From Stenotrophomonas maltophilia (GTDB taxonomy: Bacteria > Pseudomonadota > Gammaproteobacteria > Xanthomonadales > Xanthomonadaceae): a DNA stretch of 64,000 bases. The notes under the pieces were generated by a model, which worked only from the letters and a program-made list of their open reading frames with translations, did not search any database and had not been told where the DNA came from. Both the position numbers and the translations under genes were made by a program. Numbering within the stretch: the first letter of the stretch is position 1; each line of letters starts with the position of its first letter. Of this stretch, positions 47,211-55,188 are shown piece by piece. Location: contig NZ_CP033877.1 of the NCBI RefSeq assembly GCF_006970445.1, positions 3,356,750 through 3,420,749 of the forward strand, written 5' to 3'.

Positions 47211-49684
47211 GCATCGTTCTTCCCTTCCTCGCCCTGCTGCTGGCAGGCGCCTTCGTCGCCTACCACCGCATGCGGCTGGTTACCTGGACGCTGATCAGCG
47301 TGGCCCTGCTGGCCGCCTGCTGGTTCATTCCCTACGTCAACCAGACCGCCACGATCGTCGCGGCCGCCGTGCTTGCCGTCATCGCCGTGCCGCTGCTGCT
47401 GCCGTTCATCCGCAAGCCGCTGCTGACCGGCCCGATGATGAAGGTGTTCCGCAAGGTGCTGCCGCCGCTGTCGCAGACCGAGCGCATCGCGCTGGAAACC
47501 GGTTCGGTCGGTTTCGAGGGCGAACTGTTCACCGGTGATCCGGACTGGAACATCCTGCTCAACTACCCCAAGCCGCAGCTGACCGCTGAAGAACAGGCCT
47601 TCCTCGATGGCCCGGTGGAAGAGCTGTGCACCATGGTCAACGACTGGGAAATCACCCATGTCCACGCTGACCTGCCGCCGGAACTGTGGGCCTTCATCAA
47701 GAAGAACAAGTTCTTCGGCATGATCATCCCGAAGGAATATGGCGGCCTGGGCTTCTCCGCGCTGGCCCACCACAAGGTGATCCAGAAGCTGGCCTCGGTG
47801 TCCTCGGTGGTCAGCTCCACCGTCGGCGTGCCCAACTCGCTGGGCCCGGGTGAACTGCTGGTGCATTACGGCACCCAGGAACAGAAGGACCAGTACCTGC
47901 CGCGCCTGGCCGATGGCCGCGAAGTGCCCTGCTTCGGCCTGACCGGTCCGTTCGCCGGCTCCGACGCCACCTCGATTCCCGACTACGGCATCGTCTGCAA
48001 GGGCGAGTGGAACGGCGAGCAGGTGCTCGGCGTCAAGCTGACCTTCGACAAGCGCTACATCACCCTGGCCCCGGTCGCTTCGCTGATCGGCCTGGCCTTC
48101 CGCATGTACGACCCGGATGGCCTGATCGGCGATACCCGCGACATCGGCATCACCCTGGGCCTGCTCCCGCGCGACACCGCCGGCGTTGAAATCGGCCGTC
48201 GCCACTTCCCGCTGAACTCGACCTTCCAGAACGGTCCGATCCGCGGCAAGGACGTGTTCATCCCGCTGACCCAGCTGATCGGTGGCGCAGCCATGGCCGG
48301 CAAGGGCTGGAACATGCTCAACGAGTGCCTGGCCGTGGGTCGCTCGATCACCCTGCCGTCCACCGCCAGCGGCGGTGCCAAGGCCGGTGCCGCGGTGACC
48401 GGCGCCTATGCGCGCATCCGCAAGCAGTTCGGCCTGTCGGTCGGCCGCTTCGAGGGCGTGGAAGAAGCGCTGGCCCGCATCGGCGGCAAGGCCTACAAGA
48501 TCAGCGCACTGTCGCAGGCCACCGCCGCCGCGGTCGATCGTGGTGACGTGCCGTCGGTGCCGTCGGCGATTGCCAAGTACCACTGCACCAACATGAGCCG
48601 CGAAGTGATCTCGGACATGATGGACGTGATCGGCGGCAAGGGCATCATCCTGGGGCCGCGCAACTTCGCCGGCCGCAGCTGGCAGGCCGCGCCGATCGCG
48701 ATCACCGTGGAAGGCGCCAACATCATGACCCGCAGCCTACTGATCTTCGGCCAGGGTGCGATCCTCTGCCACCCGTGGGTGCTGAAGGAAATGAAGGCTG
48801 CGCAGGATCCGGACACCCGTGCCGGCCTGCAGGACTTCGACCGCAGCCTGTTCGGCCACATCCGCTATGGCATCTCCAATGCCGTGCGTTCGTTCTGGTT
48901 CGGCCTGACCGGCGCACGCTTCGGTGCCGCCCCGGGCGACGCCTATACCCGCCGCTACTTCCGCAAGCTGGACCGTTATTCGGCCAACCTGGCGCTGATG
49001 GCCGACATCTCGATGATGACCCTCGGCGGCAAGCTGAAGTTCAAGGAATCGCTGTCCGGCCGCCTGGGCGATGTGCTGAGCCACGTCTACATGACCAGCG
49101 CCATGCTCAAGCGTTACCACGACGAAGGCGCACCGCAGGCCGACCAGCCGCTGCTGGCCTGGGCCTTCCATGACAGCGTGCACAAGATCGAAGAGTCGCT
49201 GTCGGCGGCCCTGCGCAACTTCCCGATCCGTCCGATCGGCTGGCTGATGTGGGCGCTGATCTTCCCGCTGGGCCGTCGTGCCGAGGCTCCGGGCGACCGC
49301 CTGAGCCGCCGCGTCGCCGCCCTGCTGATGGCGCCGAACGAAGCCCGCGACCGCCTGGCCAGTGGCGTGTTCCTGACCCCGTGCGAGAACAACCCGGGTG
49401 GCCGCATCAACAGCTACCTGAGCAAGGCGATCATGGCCGAGCCGGTGGAGCGCAAGTTCCTGAAGGCGCTGAAGAGCAAGGGCATCGAGGCGCTGGACTT
49501 CAAGGCCCAGCTGGACGAGGCCGTGGCCGAAGGCGTGATCACCCAGGACGAGCGCAGCCTGCTGGAAGAACTGCGCACGCTGACCCTGGACACCATCACC
49601 GTGGACGACTTCGACACCCACGAGCTGCGTGCGGCCAGCTACTACGACCGCCAGCACAAGGATCCGCATTCGCAGGCGGCCTGA
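47207..49684 (+). CDS. fadE: FadE, acyl-CoA dehydrogenase
   Basis: 825-aa enzyme of the large FadE type (E. coli FadE 814 aa) catalysing the first step of beta-oxidation at the membrane. N-terminal hydrophobic region (~3-65), then the dehydrogenase core: MIIPKEYGGLGFSALAHHKV, CFGLTGPFAGSDATSIPDYG, and MDVIGGKGIILGPRNF; a FadE-specific C-terminal domain follows (LGGKLKFKESLSGRLGDVLS). ATG 47207 overlaps the hydrolase stop. Regulation by the divergent TetR is likely. Confidence 0.94.
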   Translation: MSIVLPFLALLLAGAFVAYHRMRLVTWTLISVALLAACWFIPYVNQTATIVAAAVLAVIAVPLLLPFIRKPLLTGPMMKVFRKVLPPLSQTERIALETGSVGFEGELFTGDPDWNILLNYPKPQLTAEEQAFLDGPVEELCTMVNDWEITHVHADLPPELWAFIKKNKFFGMIIPKEYGGLGFSALAHHKVIQKLASVSSVVSSTVGVPNSLGPGELLVHYGTQEQKDQYLPRLADGREVPCFGLTGPFAGSDATSIPDYGIVCKGEWNGEQVLGVKLTFDKRYITLAPVASLIGLAFRMYDPDGLIGDTRDIGITLGLLPRDTAGVEIGRRHFPLNSTFQNGPIRGKDVFIPLTQLIGGAAMAGKGWNMLNECLAVGRSITLPSTASGGAKAGAAVTGAYARIRKQFGLSVGRFEGVEEALARIGGKAYKISALSQATAAAVDRGDVPSVPSAIAKYHCTNMSREVISDMMDVIGGKGIILGPRNFAGRSWQAAPIAITVEGANIMTRSLLIFGQGAILCHPWVLKEMKAAQDPDTRAGLQDFDRSLFGHIRYGISNAVRSFWFGLTGARFGAAPGDAYTRRYFRKLDRYSANLALMADISMMTLGGKLKFKESLSGRLGDVLSHVYMTSAMLKRYHDEGAPQADQPLLAWAFHDSVHKIEESLSAALRNFPIRPIGWLMWALIFPLGRRAEAPGDRLSRRVAALLMAPNEARDRLASGVFLTPCENNPGGRINSYLSKAIMAEPVERKFLKALKSKGIEALDFKAQLDEAVAEGVITQDERSLLEELRTLTLDTITVDDFDTHELRAASYYDRQHKDPHSQAA

Positions 49685-49706
49685 TCGCCCGCGACACGCG
49701 TTGCCT

Positions 49707-49738
49707 CGACGGCGGGCCTTGGCCCGCCGTCGCTTTAT
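49707..49738 (+). terminator. Intrinsic terminator of fadE
   Basis: GACGGCGGGCC-TT-GGCCCGCCGTC followed by GCTTTAT, an 11-bp perfect stem. Confidence 0.8.
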
Positions 49739-49759
49739 CCGCCGACCGGAATACCTCTC

Positions 49760-50227
49760 ATGTCCACGCCCCTGCTCTCGCTCTACCACCGCCTGCAGCG
49801 CTGGCCCGCCGGCAACTGGCTGTTCTCGCGCGCGGTGTGCTTCAAGGCCCCCTACTTCGCCAGCATCGCGCCACGCATCACCCGCCTGGAACACGGTCGC
49901 TGCGAAGGCACGCTGGCCGACCGCCGCAGGGTGCGCAACCACATCGGCACGGTGCACGCGATCGCGATGTGCAACCTGGCCGAACTGACCGCTGGGTTGA
50001 TGGTCGACGCGTCGCTGCCAAAGGGCATGCGTTGGATCCCGAAGGGGATGCAGGTGCAGTACCTGGCCAAGGCACGCGGCACGCTGCAGGCGGTGGCGCT
50101 GCCGGCACAGCCGATTGTCGTCGCGGCCGAGGGCTATGCGCTGCCAGTGATGGTGAGCGTGCGCGACCGCGCGGGGACGGAAGTGTTCAGCGCGGTCATC
50201 GACATGTGGATGTCGCCGGCGAAGTGA
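49760..50227 (+). CDS. DUF4442 hotdog-fold protein
   Basis: 155-aa protein of the DUF4442 family, a hotdog-fold group related to PaaI/YiiD thioesterases. The segment RNHIGTVHAIAMCNLAELTA corresponds to the family's helix with the HxxA.xN.aE pattern, and GMRWIPKGMQVQYLAKARG to the following strand. An acyl-CoA thioesterase role would fit next to fadE but is inference. ATG 49760. Ends before palindromic island 3. Confidence 0.82.
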   Translation: MSTPLLSLYHRLQRWPAGNWLFSRAVCFKAPYFASIAPRITRLEHGRCEGTLADRRRVRNHIGTVHAIAMCNLAELTAGLMVDASLPKGMRWIPKGMQVQYLAKARGTLQAVALPAQPIVVAAEGYALPVMVSVRDRAGTEVFSAVIDMWMSPAK

Positions 50228-50285
50228 GGTTCCCGCGAACGGCGCAGCCCCTCGTGGGTGGACGGCGAAAGCGGTTTGTCGGTTG

Positions 50286-50389
50286 GGCCGGAGGGGTGGG
50301 TCCATGCGGGGACGCCGCAAGTACGTCCCTGTAGGCTTAGCCGCGCCATCCATGGCGCGGATACCCCGCCCGGCCCCACCCCTCCGGCC
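50286..50389 (+). repeat. 52-nt-core hairpin element, copy E
   Basis: Arms 50286-50311 and 50364-50389 are 26 bp with three mismatches. Core 50312-50363: ACGCCGCAAGTACGTCCCTG, TAGGCTTAG and inner stem-loop CCGCGCCATCCATGGCGCGG, then ATA. Confidence 0.88.
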
Positions 50390-50450
50390 TCGGACGGATC
50401 TCTGCGGCGTCCCCCACGGAAGAGAAAAAGAAGAGCAAAAGCAGAAGCAA

Positions 50451-50474
50451 AAGCGGCCCATCGGCCGCTTTTTT
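50451..50474 (+). terminator. Intrinsic terminator inside island 3
   Basis: AAGCGGCC-CATC-GGCCGCTT followed by TTTT; the downstream U-run marks rightward transcription, so it serves the DUF4442 gene 220 nt upstream. Confidence 0.75.
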
Positions 50475-50567
50475 CATGCGCGCAGAACCCACGAGCGCAG
50501 CGACCCGCTGTTGCTGTTGATCTTCTTTTTCTTCTCCGTGGGCTGGCCGCCCACGGAAACTGTCAGG

Positions 50568-50671
50568 GGCCGGGCGGGTTGGGTTCGCGGGGGTGTCCGC
50601 GGCATGGATGCCGCGGCCAAGCCTACAGGGACGTACTTGCGGCGTCCCCCGCGAACCCAACCCGCCCGGCC
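50568..50671 (-). repeat. 52-nt-core hairpin element, copy F (inverted)
   Basis: Arms 50568-50593 and 50646-50671 are a perfect 26-bp inverted repeat. On the minus strand the core is ACGCCGCAAGTACGTCCCTG, TAGGCTTGG, inner stem-loop CCGCGGCATCCATGCCGCGG, ACA: the closest copy to the consensus. Confidence 0.9.
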
Positions 50672-50729
50672 AACCCCATGACAAGCTCTACGCGGCCACC
50701 CCACGAGGGGCTGCGCCGTTGGCTGGAAA

Positions 50730-51080
50730 CTACGTCAGCGCGCGAAACACCAACGCCAGGATCGCAGGCACCGCCTGGATCATGAAAATGCGGCGGCTCA
50801 CGCTGTAGGCGCCATAGCACCCGGCCACCACTACGCAGGCCAGCGAGAACGTCACCAGCACCGGCTGATCGATCACCAGCCCCACCACGATGCCCGCCGC
50901 CAGGAAGCCGTTGTAGAGGCCCTGGTTGGCCGCCAGCACGCGGGTGACCTCCGCCTTCTGCGGCGTGTTACGGAAGGTCTTCAGGCCCAGTGGGCGAGTC
51001 CACAGGAACATCTCCAGCACCAGGAAATAAACGTGCAGCAGTGAGACCAGCAAGGTCAGGGCGAGTGAGATCCAGTACAT
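50730..51080 (-). CDS. DUF1304 membrane protein
   Basis: 116-aa small inner-membrane protein of the DUF1304 family, function unknown. Four hydrophobic helices (~5-25, ~50-70, ~72-90, ~95-112) and the family segments LHVYFLVLEMFLWTRP and NQGLYNGFLAAGIV. Start ATG 51080. Lies 77 nt downstream of the transporter gene with a long palindrome between, so it may be transcribed separately. Confidence 0.85.
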   Translation of the reverse strand: MYWISLALTLLVSLLHVYFLVLEMFLWTRPLGLKTFRNTPQKAEVTRVLAANQGLYNGFLAAGIVVGLVIDQPVLVTFSLACVVVAGCYGAYSVSRRIFMIQAVPAILALVFRALT

Positions 51081-51110
51081 GCGCGGTTCCTTGGACAGGG
51101 AAGAAGAATC

Positions 51111-51150
51111 GGGTCAGATGCCTTTCCCCCGTGGGAAAGGCATCTGACCC
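51111..51150. repeat. Long palindrome of the GGGGTCAGA family
   Basis: Perfect 18-bp stem GGGTCAGATGCCTTTCCC (51111-51128) with 51133-51150, loop CCGT. Second copy of the element at 34584-34623. Confidence 0.8.
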
Positions 51151-51157
51151 CGGAAAA

Positions 51158-52486
51158 TCAGCGGTCGCGCGGCAGCTTCTTTTCTTCGCGCAGCACGCCG
51201 AACGCAGCCAGGGTCATGAAGCCGGCCACCAGCACGCCACCGATGAACACCACGTGCGAACCGAACAGGGTCAGCGCCTTGTGGATCCAGGTGAAACCCA
51301 GGTCCGCGCCGCGGTACACGACGGTGTCGATCGCTGCACCGGCCTTGTAGCGCCACTGCCGGTCCACGCGGGTGTAGATCGTCTCGCGCGCCGGCTTGGC
51401 CAGTGCGAACTCGCTGGCGCGGGTCATCACCTGCACCACTGCGACCATCAACGGCATCGGCGAGGCCGCCAGCACCGAGAAGCCGATCAGGATCGCGAAA
51501 CCGGGAATCAGCAGTGCCGGCGCGATGCCATGGCGCGACAGCAGCCAGCGGGTCAGGCCCACCTGCATCAGCAGCGCCAGCGCGTTCACCGCCAGGTCGA
51601 TGCGCGAGAAGAACGCGGTACTGGCCGCCGGGTCGGTGAAGGCCGCGCGCACGATGCTGGCCTGCTGGTTGTACAGCAGCGTGCCGACGCCCACGCCGAA
51701 CACCACCATCACCGCCAGCCAGCGCAGCAGCGGCTCGCGCACGATCAATTTCAGGCCGTCCAGCACGCTGCCGCCCATCGGCTGCTCGCCGGACACCAGT
51801 TGCTGCTCGCGTTCACGCAGCACCGCCCAGTGCCGCAGCCGCCAGATGCACAACAGGCACACGATCAGGAATCCCGCCGAGACCAGCATGAGGTTGGCGA
51901 TGCCCACGCGCTGCACCAGCGCACTGGTGATCAACGGGCCGAGGAACGCGCCAACGGTACCGGCCGCACCGATGTAGCCGTAGTAGGCACGCGCCTGCGC
52001 GTTGGAGAACACATCGGCCATGAAGCTCCAGAACACCGCCACCGCAAACAGGTTGAACACCATGACCCAGAGGAAGAAGGCCATGCCCCGCCCTGGCACC
52101 TGACTGTCGAACAGTGCGTAGAACCCCAGCAGGGTGACGATGAAGAAGCCGTACACCACGGGAAGGAACACGCGGCGTGGGAAGCGGCTGACCAGCCAGC
52201 CGTACACCGGCTGCAGCACCAGCATGATCACGAACACGCAGGAGAACAGGAACTGCAGGACGAAGTCCTTCAACGCGACGCCGTGGCTGGCGAACCAGGC
52301 GATCAGCACGGGCGGGAACACCGTTTCCAGGTCTGCCGAGGCGGCCATGGCCTCACGCACCGGGCGCAGCACGTAGTAGCCGCTGAGCAGGCAGAAGAAG
52401 TACAGGAACGACCACCACAGCGCCGGCGACTCGCGCAGTGCCGCCGTCAGGCCCTGCAGCGGCCCCTTCCCCCGTACCGCACTCAC
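51158..52486 (-). CDS. NTP/NDP exchange transporter-like membrane protein
   Basis: About 442 aa, 12 hydrophobic helices. It belongs to the MFS-like group annotated as NTP/NDP exchange transporters (SGYYVLRPVREAMAASADLE, VYGWLVSRFPRRVFLPVVYG, WSFMADVFSNAQARAYYGYI, ASEFALAKPARETIYTRVDR), related to plastid/rickettsial ATP/ADP translocases. In free-living bacteria nucleotide exchange is unproven, so the substrate is uncertain. The start is taken as GTG 52486 just before the first conserved region; no in-frame ATG lies near. Divergent from the serine hydrolase. Confidence 0.75.
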   Translation of the reverse strand: MSAVRGKGPLQGLTAALRESPALWWSFLYFFCLLSGYYVLRPVREAMAASADLETVFPPVLIAWFASHGVALKDFVLQFLFSCVFVIMLVLQPVYGWLVSRFPRRVFLPVVYGFFIVTLLGFYALFDSQVPGRGMAFFLWVMVFNLFAVAVFWSFMADVFSNAQARAYYGYIGAAGTVGAFLGPLITSALVQRVGIANLMLVSAGFLIVCLLCIWRLRHWAVLREREQQLVSGEQPMGGSVLDGLKLIVREPLLRWLAVMVVFGVGVGTLLYNQQASIVRAAFTDPAASTAFFSRIDLAVNALALLMQVGLTRWLLSRHGIAPALLIPGFAILIGFSVLAASPMPLMVAVVQVMTRASEFALAKPARETIYTRVDRQWRYKAGAAIDTVVYRGADLGFTWIHKALTLFGSHVVFIGGVLVAGFMTLAAFGVLREEKKLPRDR

Positions 52487-52710
52487 GCGGTGTCCCTCGC
52501 CTGAAGACGGCGGTTGGACAGCGGCATGGCAGGCTCCGGGGCGGTGAAGCGCGTACGTTAGCCAATGCACCGCAACATCGCCAGCACGACGCGCCCTCCC
52601 GCCTGGGGATGGGCGCTGTGGCCGGGCCTGGATGACACGTTCCGACACACGCTTTCGGGGCGTCAAAATTCCAACTTTTTCAACGAGATGCGCATTCATC
52701 TTCGCTTTGT

Positions 52711-52740
52711 TTGTGCACAAGGGAAAAGCGGCGCTAGAAT
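52711..52740 (+). promoter_or_regulatory. Promoter of the serine hydrolase gene
   Basis: TTGTGC (52711-52716), 18-nt spacer, TAGAAT (52735-52740), 31 nt before the start codon. Confidence 0.55.
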
Positions 52741-52771
52741 CGCCATCAGCAGTCGCGCACGGGTCCAACCG

Positions 52772-54169
52772 ATGAAAAAGAACAGCCTGCGTCGTCCGAT
52801 CCGTTCGGCGGCCACCGGTTTGCTGGGCATGTTGATGCCCGTTGCCTTGTCCACCACCGCGCAGACCCCGCCGGCATTGCCGCCGATGCCGGCCAACATC
52901 GAATCGGCCGCCACCGCCGTTGCCCACACCCAGCCGGCCGCCTACCGCACCGGCCTGGTGCCGCAGGTGCAGGCGCCGGCCGCCGGTTTCAACGTCGCCA
53001 ACATCGAGTCGATGGCGCAGCAGCTCACCTATGGCGAGCGCGTGCCCGGCATGGCAGTGACGATCGTGCAGGGTGGCCGCATCCTCAGCGCGCGCGGCTA
53101 TGGCGTTACCGACGTCAACAATCCGCTGCCGGTCGATGCGCACACCGTGTTCCGCCTGGCCTCGCTGTCCAAGGCCTTCGCCGGCACCATGGCCGGCCTG
53201 CTGGTCAACGACGGCACGCTGCGCTGGGACAGCAAAGTCACCGACTATGTGCCGGGCTTCCGTCTGAACTCGCCGGAAGCCACCGATCGCCTGACCGTGG
53301 CCGACGTGCTCAGCCATCGCGTCGGCCTGCCGTACAACGCCTACGACCGCGACATCGAAGGCAACGCCGAGTACTACTCGCTGACCCAGAAGCTGGCCAA
53401 CACCAGCCTGAAGTGCCTGCCGGGCGACTGCTACGCCTATCAGAACGTGGCCTTCAGCCTGATCGGCGACGTCGTCTATGCAGCCTCCGGCAGCTTCTAC
53501 GAGCAGTCGGTCGAGCGCCGCATCTTCAAGCCACTGGGCATGAACGATGCCAGCCTCGGCCTGGCCGGCATCCAGGCCAGCTCGCGCTGGGCACGTCCGC
53601 ACGTGCGCAGCCGCAACGGCTGGGTTTCGCTGACGCCGAAGCCGACCTACTACCGCGTTGCTCCGGCGGCCGGCGTCAACGCCAGCGCCAGCGACATGGC
53701 GCAGTGGCTGCTGGCCCACACCGGCCATCGCCCCGACGTGCTGCCGGCACCGCTGCTGGCCACCCTGCATTCGAGCCTGATCAACACCCCCGGCGAGATG
53801 CGTTCGGGCTGGCGCCGCGAGCGCCTGCATTCGGCCGGCTACGCATTGGGCTGGCGTACCTTCGACTACGCCGGCCACGACGTGGTGTTCCATGCCGGTG
53901 CCGTGCAGGGCTATCGCGGCCTGGTCGCGCTGGTGCCGGAACGCGATCTCGGCATCGCCATCCTCTGGAATGGCGAAAGCGGCCTGCCCAGCGGCCTGCT
54001 GCCGACCGTGCTCGACTCCGCGCTCGGCCTGCCGGCGCAGCGCTGGCTGGACGTGGACACCGACTTCGGCAGCGACAACCTGATGGCCGAGGGCGCCAGC
54101 CCGGCGCAGCAGGACAAGCGCAAGGGCAAGGGCGCCTCGGGCAATCGCGCAGTGGCTTCGCCGCGCTGA
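52772..54169 (+). CDS. Class C beta-lactamase-like serine hydrolase, exported
   Basis: 465 aa with an N-terminal export signal (RSAATGLLGMLMPVALSTTA). The beta-lactamase/transpeptidase-like fold has the nucleophile tetrad SLSK (FRLASLSKAFAGTM), the Tyr motif in CYAYQNVAFSLIG (YQN for YxN) and FHAGAVQGYRG (HxG in place of KTG). This pattern is that of EstB-like esterases and D-aminopeptidases as much as of AmpC; S. maltophilia's known L1/L2 lactamases are different proteins, so beta-lactam hydrolysis should not be assumed. Lys/Arg-rich C-terminal tail (QQDKRKGKGASGNRAV). Confidence 0.83.
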   Translation: MKKNSLRRPIRSAATGLLGMLMPVALSTTAQTPPALPPMPANIESAATAVAHTQPAAYRTGLVPQVQAPAAGFNVANIESMAQQLTYGERVPGMAVTIVQGGRILSARGYGVTDVNNPLPVDAHTVFRLASLSKAFAGTMAGLLVNDGTLRWDSKVTDYVPGFRLNSPEATDRLTVADVLSHRVGLPYNAYDRDIEGNAEYYSLTQKLANTSLKCLPGDCYAYQNVAFSLIGDVVYAASGSFYEQSVERRIFKPLGMNDASLGLAGIQASSRWARPHVRSRNGWVSLTPKPTYYRVAPAAGVNASASDMAQWLLAHTGHRPDVLPAPLLATLHSSLINTPGEMRSGWRRERLHSAGYALGWRTFDYAGHDVVFHAGAVQGYRGLVALVPERDLGIAILWNGESGLPSGLLPTVLDSALGLPAQRWLDVDTDFGSDNLMAEGASPAQQDKRKGKGASGNRAVASPR

Positions 54170-54197
54170 TCAGCCGGGCTCGACAGTGAGCATGAAG

Positions 54198-54224
54198 GGC
54201 GGCCTGCGGGCCGCCTTTTTTGTT
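54198..54224 (+). terminator. Intrinsic terminator of the serine hydrolase gene
   Basis: GGCGGCC-TGC-G-GGCCGCC followed by six T; strong. Confidence 0.9.
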
Positions 54225-54231
54225 GGCCGTT

Positions 54232-54290
54232 GTAGCGTCGAGCCCTGCTCGACTGTTCGTGCAAAGCGGTCGAGCATGGCTCGACGCTAC
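54232..54290. repeat. SMAG dimer between convergent serine hydrolase and SDR genes
   Basis: GTAGCGTCGAGCC... on the left and ...GGCTCGACGCTAC on the right: two GTAG-headed inverted units that can pair over their full length, each with a minor internal stem. Confidence 0.88.
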
Positions 54291-54315
54291 AGATGCAAAG
54301 AGCAGTTCCGCGGCG

Positions 54316-55074
54316 CTAGTGCGCGAAGTAGTGCATGCCGCCATCCACCGGAATCACCGCACCGGTGATGTAGCCGGCCAGCGGCGAGGCGAGGAACGCC
54401 ACCAGCGGCGCCACTTCCTCCGGCTCACCGAAGCGTCCGATCGGGATGTTGCTGGCGATGAACGCGCGTCGGCTTTCCTCGGTGGGATGCAGGCGGTCCA
54501 GGATCTGCGCGCTGTTGATGCGCCCCGGTGCAATCGCATTCACCGTAATGCCCTGCCCAGCCACCTCTGACGACAGCCCCTTGCTCCACAGATGAAGCGC
54601 CGCCTTCGCCGCGGTGGCGGCATTCACTGCACGCGGTTCCATCGAACCACTGAAATTGATCACCCGCCCCCATGCCTGCGCCTGCATGCCGGGCAACAGC
54701 GCCTGGGTCAGCCGTCGCGCAGCGGAGAAGTTCAGGGCGATCGCTTCGTCCCAGACATCATCATCGGCATCCACCGTGGTCGGCCGGGAGCCTCCTGCGG
54801 CATTGACCAGGATGTCGACCCGCTGCAATGCCTCCCGGGATGCCTCGGCGATGGACCGGATGTCACCGGCGACGGTGACATCGCCAGCCACGATCACCGG
54901 TGCTGCGCCGCCTTCGGCTTCGATCCGTGCTGCCAGCGCCTGCAGGGGGGCGCGCTGCCGCGACGTGATGGCAACGCGCACGCCCTGGGCCACCAGCTGC
55001 CTGGCGACGGCAGCACCGATGCCACTGGCCGCGCCCGTCACCAACGCGGTACGGCCTGCAAGATTCAAGTCCAT
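54316..55074 (-). CDS. SDR-family protein lacking the catalytic Tyr
   Basis: 252-aa short-chain dehydrogenase/reductase fold. NAD(P)-binding [15 protein letters not shown] near residue 14, NAAGG, and the late [11 protein letters not shown] are normal. The active site is not: after INFSGS, where YxxxK is expected, the sequence is [10 protein letters not shown], so the Lys is kept but the Tyr position is Ala. Related SDRs with SGSMEPR also lack this Tyr. It may use another residue or be non-oxidoreductive. Divergent from a LysR regulator that probably controls it. Confidence 0.85.
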   Translation of the reverse strand: MDLNLAGRTALVTGAASGIGAAVARQLVAQGVRVAITSRQRAPLQALAARIEAEGGAAPVIVAGDVTVAGDIRSIAEASREALQRVDILVNAAGGSRPTTVDADDDVWDEAIALNFSAARRLTQALLPGMQAQAWGRVINFSGSMEPRAVNAATAAKAALHLWSKGLSSEVAGQGITVNAIAPGRINSAQILDRLHPTEESRRAFIASNIPIGRFGEPEEVAPLVAFLASPLAGYITGAVIPVDGGMHYFAH

Positions 55075-55130
55075 GGTGTTCTCCTGTCAGCGTGGCCGGC
55101 GAATCCGGCCCCTGCACGACATGCTGTTTG

Positions 55131-55185
55131 ATCACCCCTGATTGATAAACTCCGCGCAGGTTTCAGCATTCAACACCCGGGGTGT
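55131..55185. promoter_or_regulatory. Candidate LysR operator sites in the SDR/LysR gap
   Basis: Two palindromes in the 114-bp divergent gap: ATCA-CCCC-TGAT (55131-55142) and ACACCC-G-GGGTGT (55173-55185), the latter 4 nt before the LysR start. The first partly overlaps TTGATAAA. Operator role inferred from position. Confidence 0.45.
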
Positions 55186-55188
55186 CAG

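Larger units (their letters stand above)
50228..50729. repeat. Palindromic island 3 between convergent DUF4442 and DUF1304 genes
   Basis: 502 bp without a credible gene. Contents: hairpin element E (50286-50389), inverted element F (50568-50671), and between them an imperfect 36-bp inverted repeat (50413-50448 against 50507-50542) made of GAA/AAGC purine tracts next to CCCACGG. In its centre AAGCGGCC-CATC-GGCCGCTT plus T-run is an intrinsic terminator. Small antisense-looking frames in this gap are by-products of the symmetry. Confidence 0.87.

Noticed and set aside
50228..50729. Small proteins encoded in island 3
   Set aside because: Frames on both strands have near mirror-image products caused by the inverted repeats; no start context or family.
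52772..54169. AmpC beta-lactamase
   Set aside because: SxxK and YxN-like motifs are present but the third motif is HxG and the tail is unusual, so only the fold is claimed.
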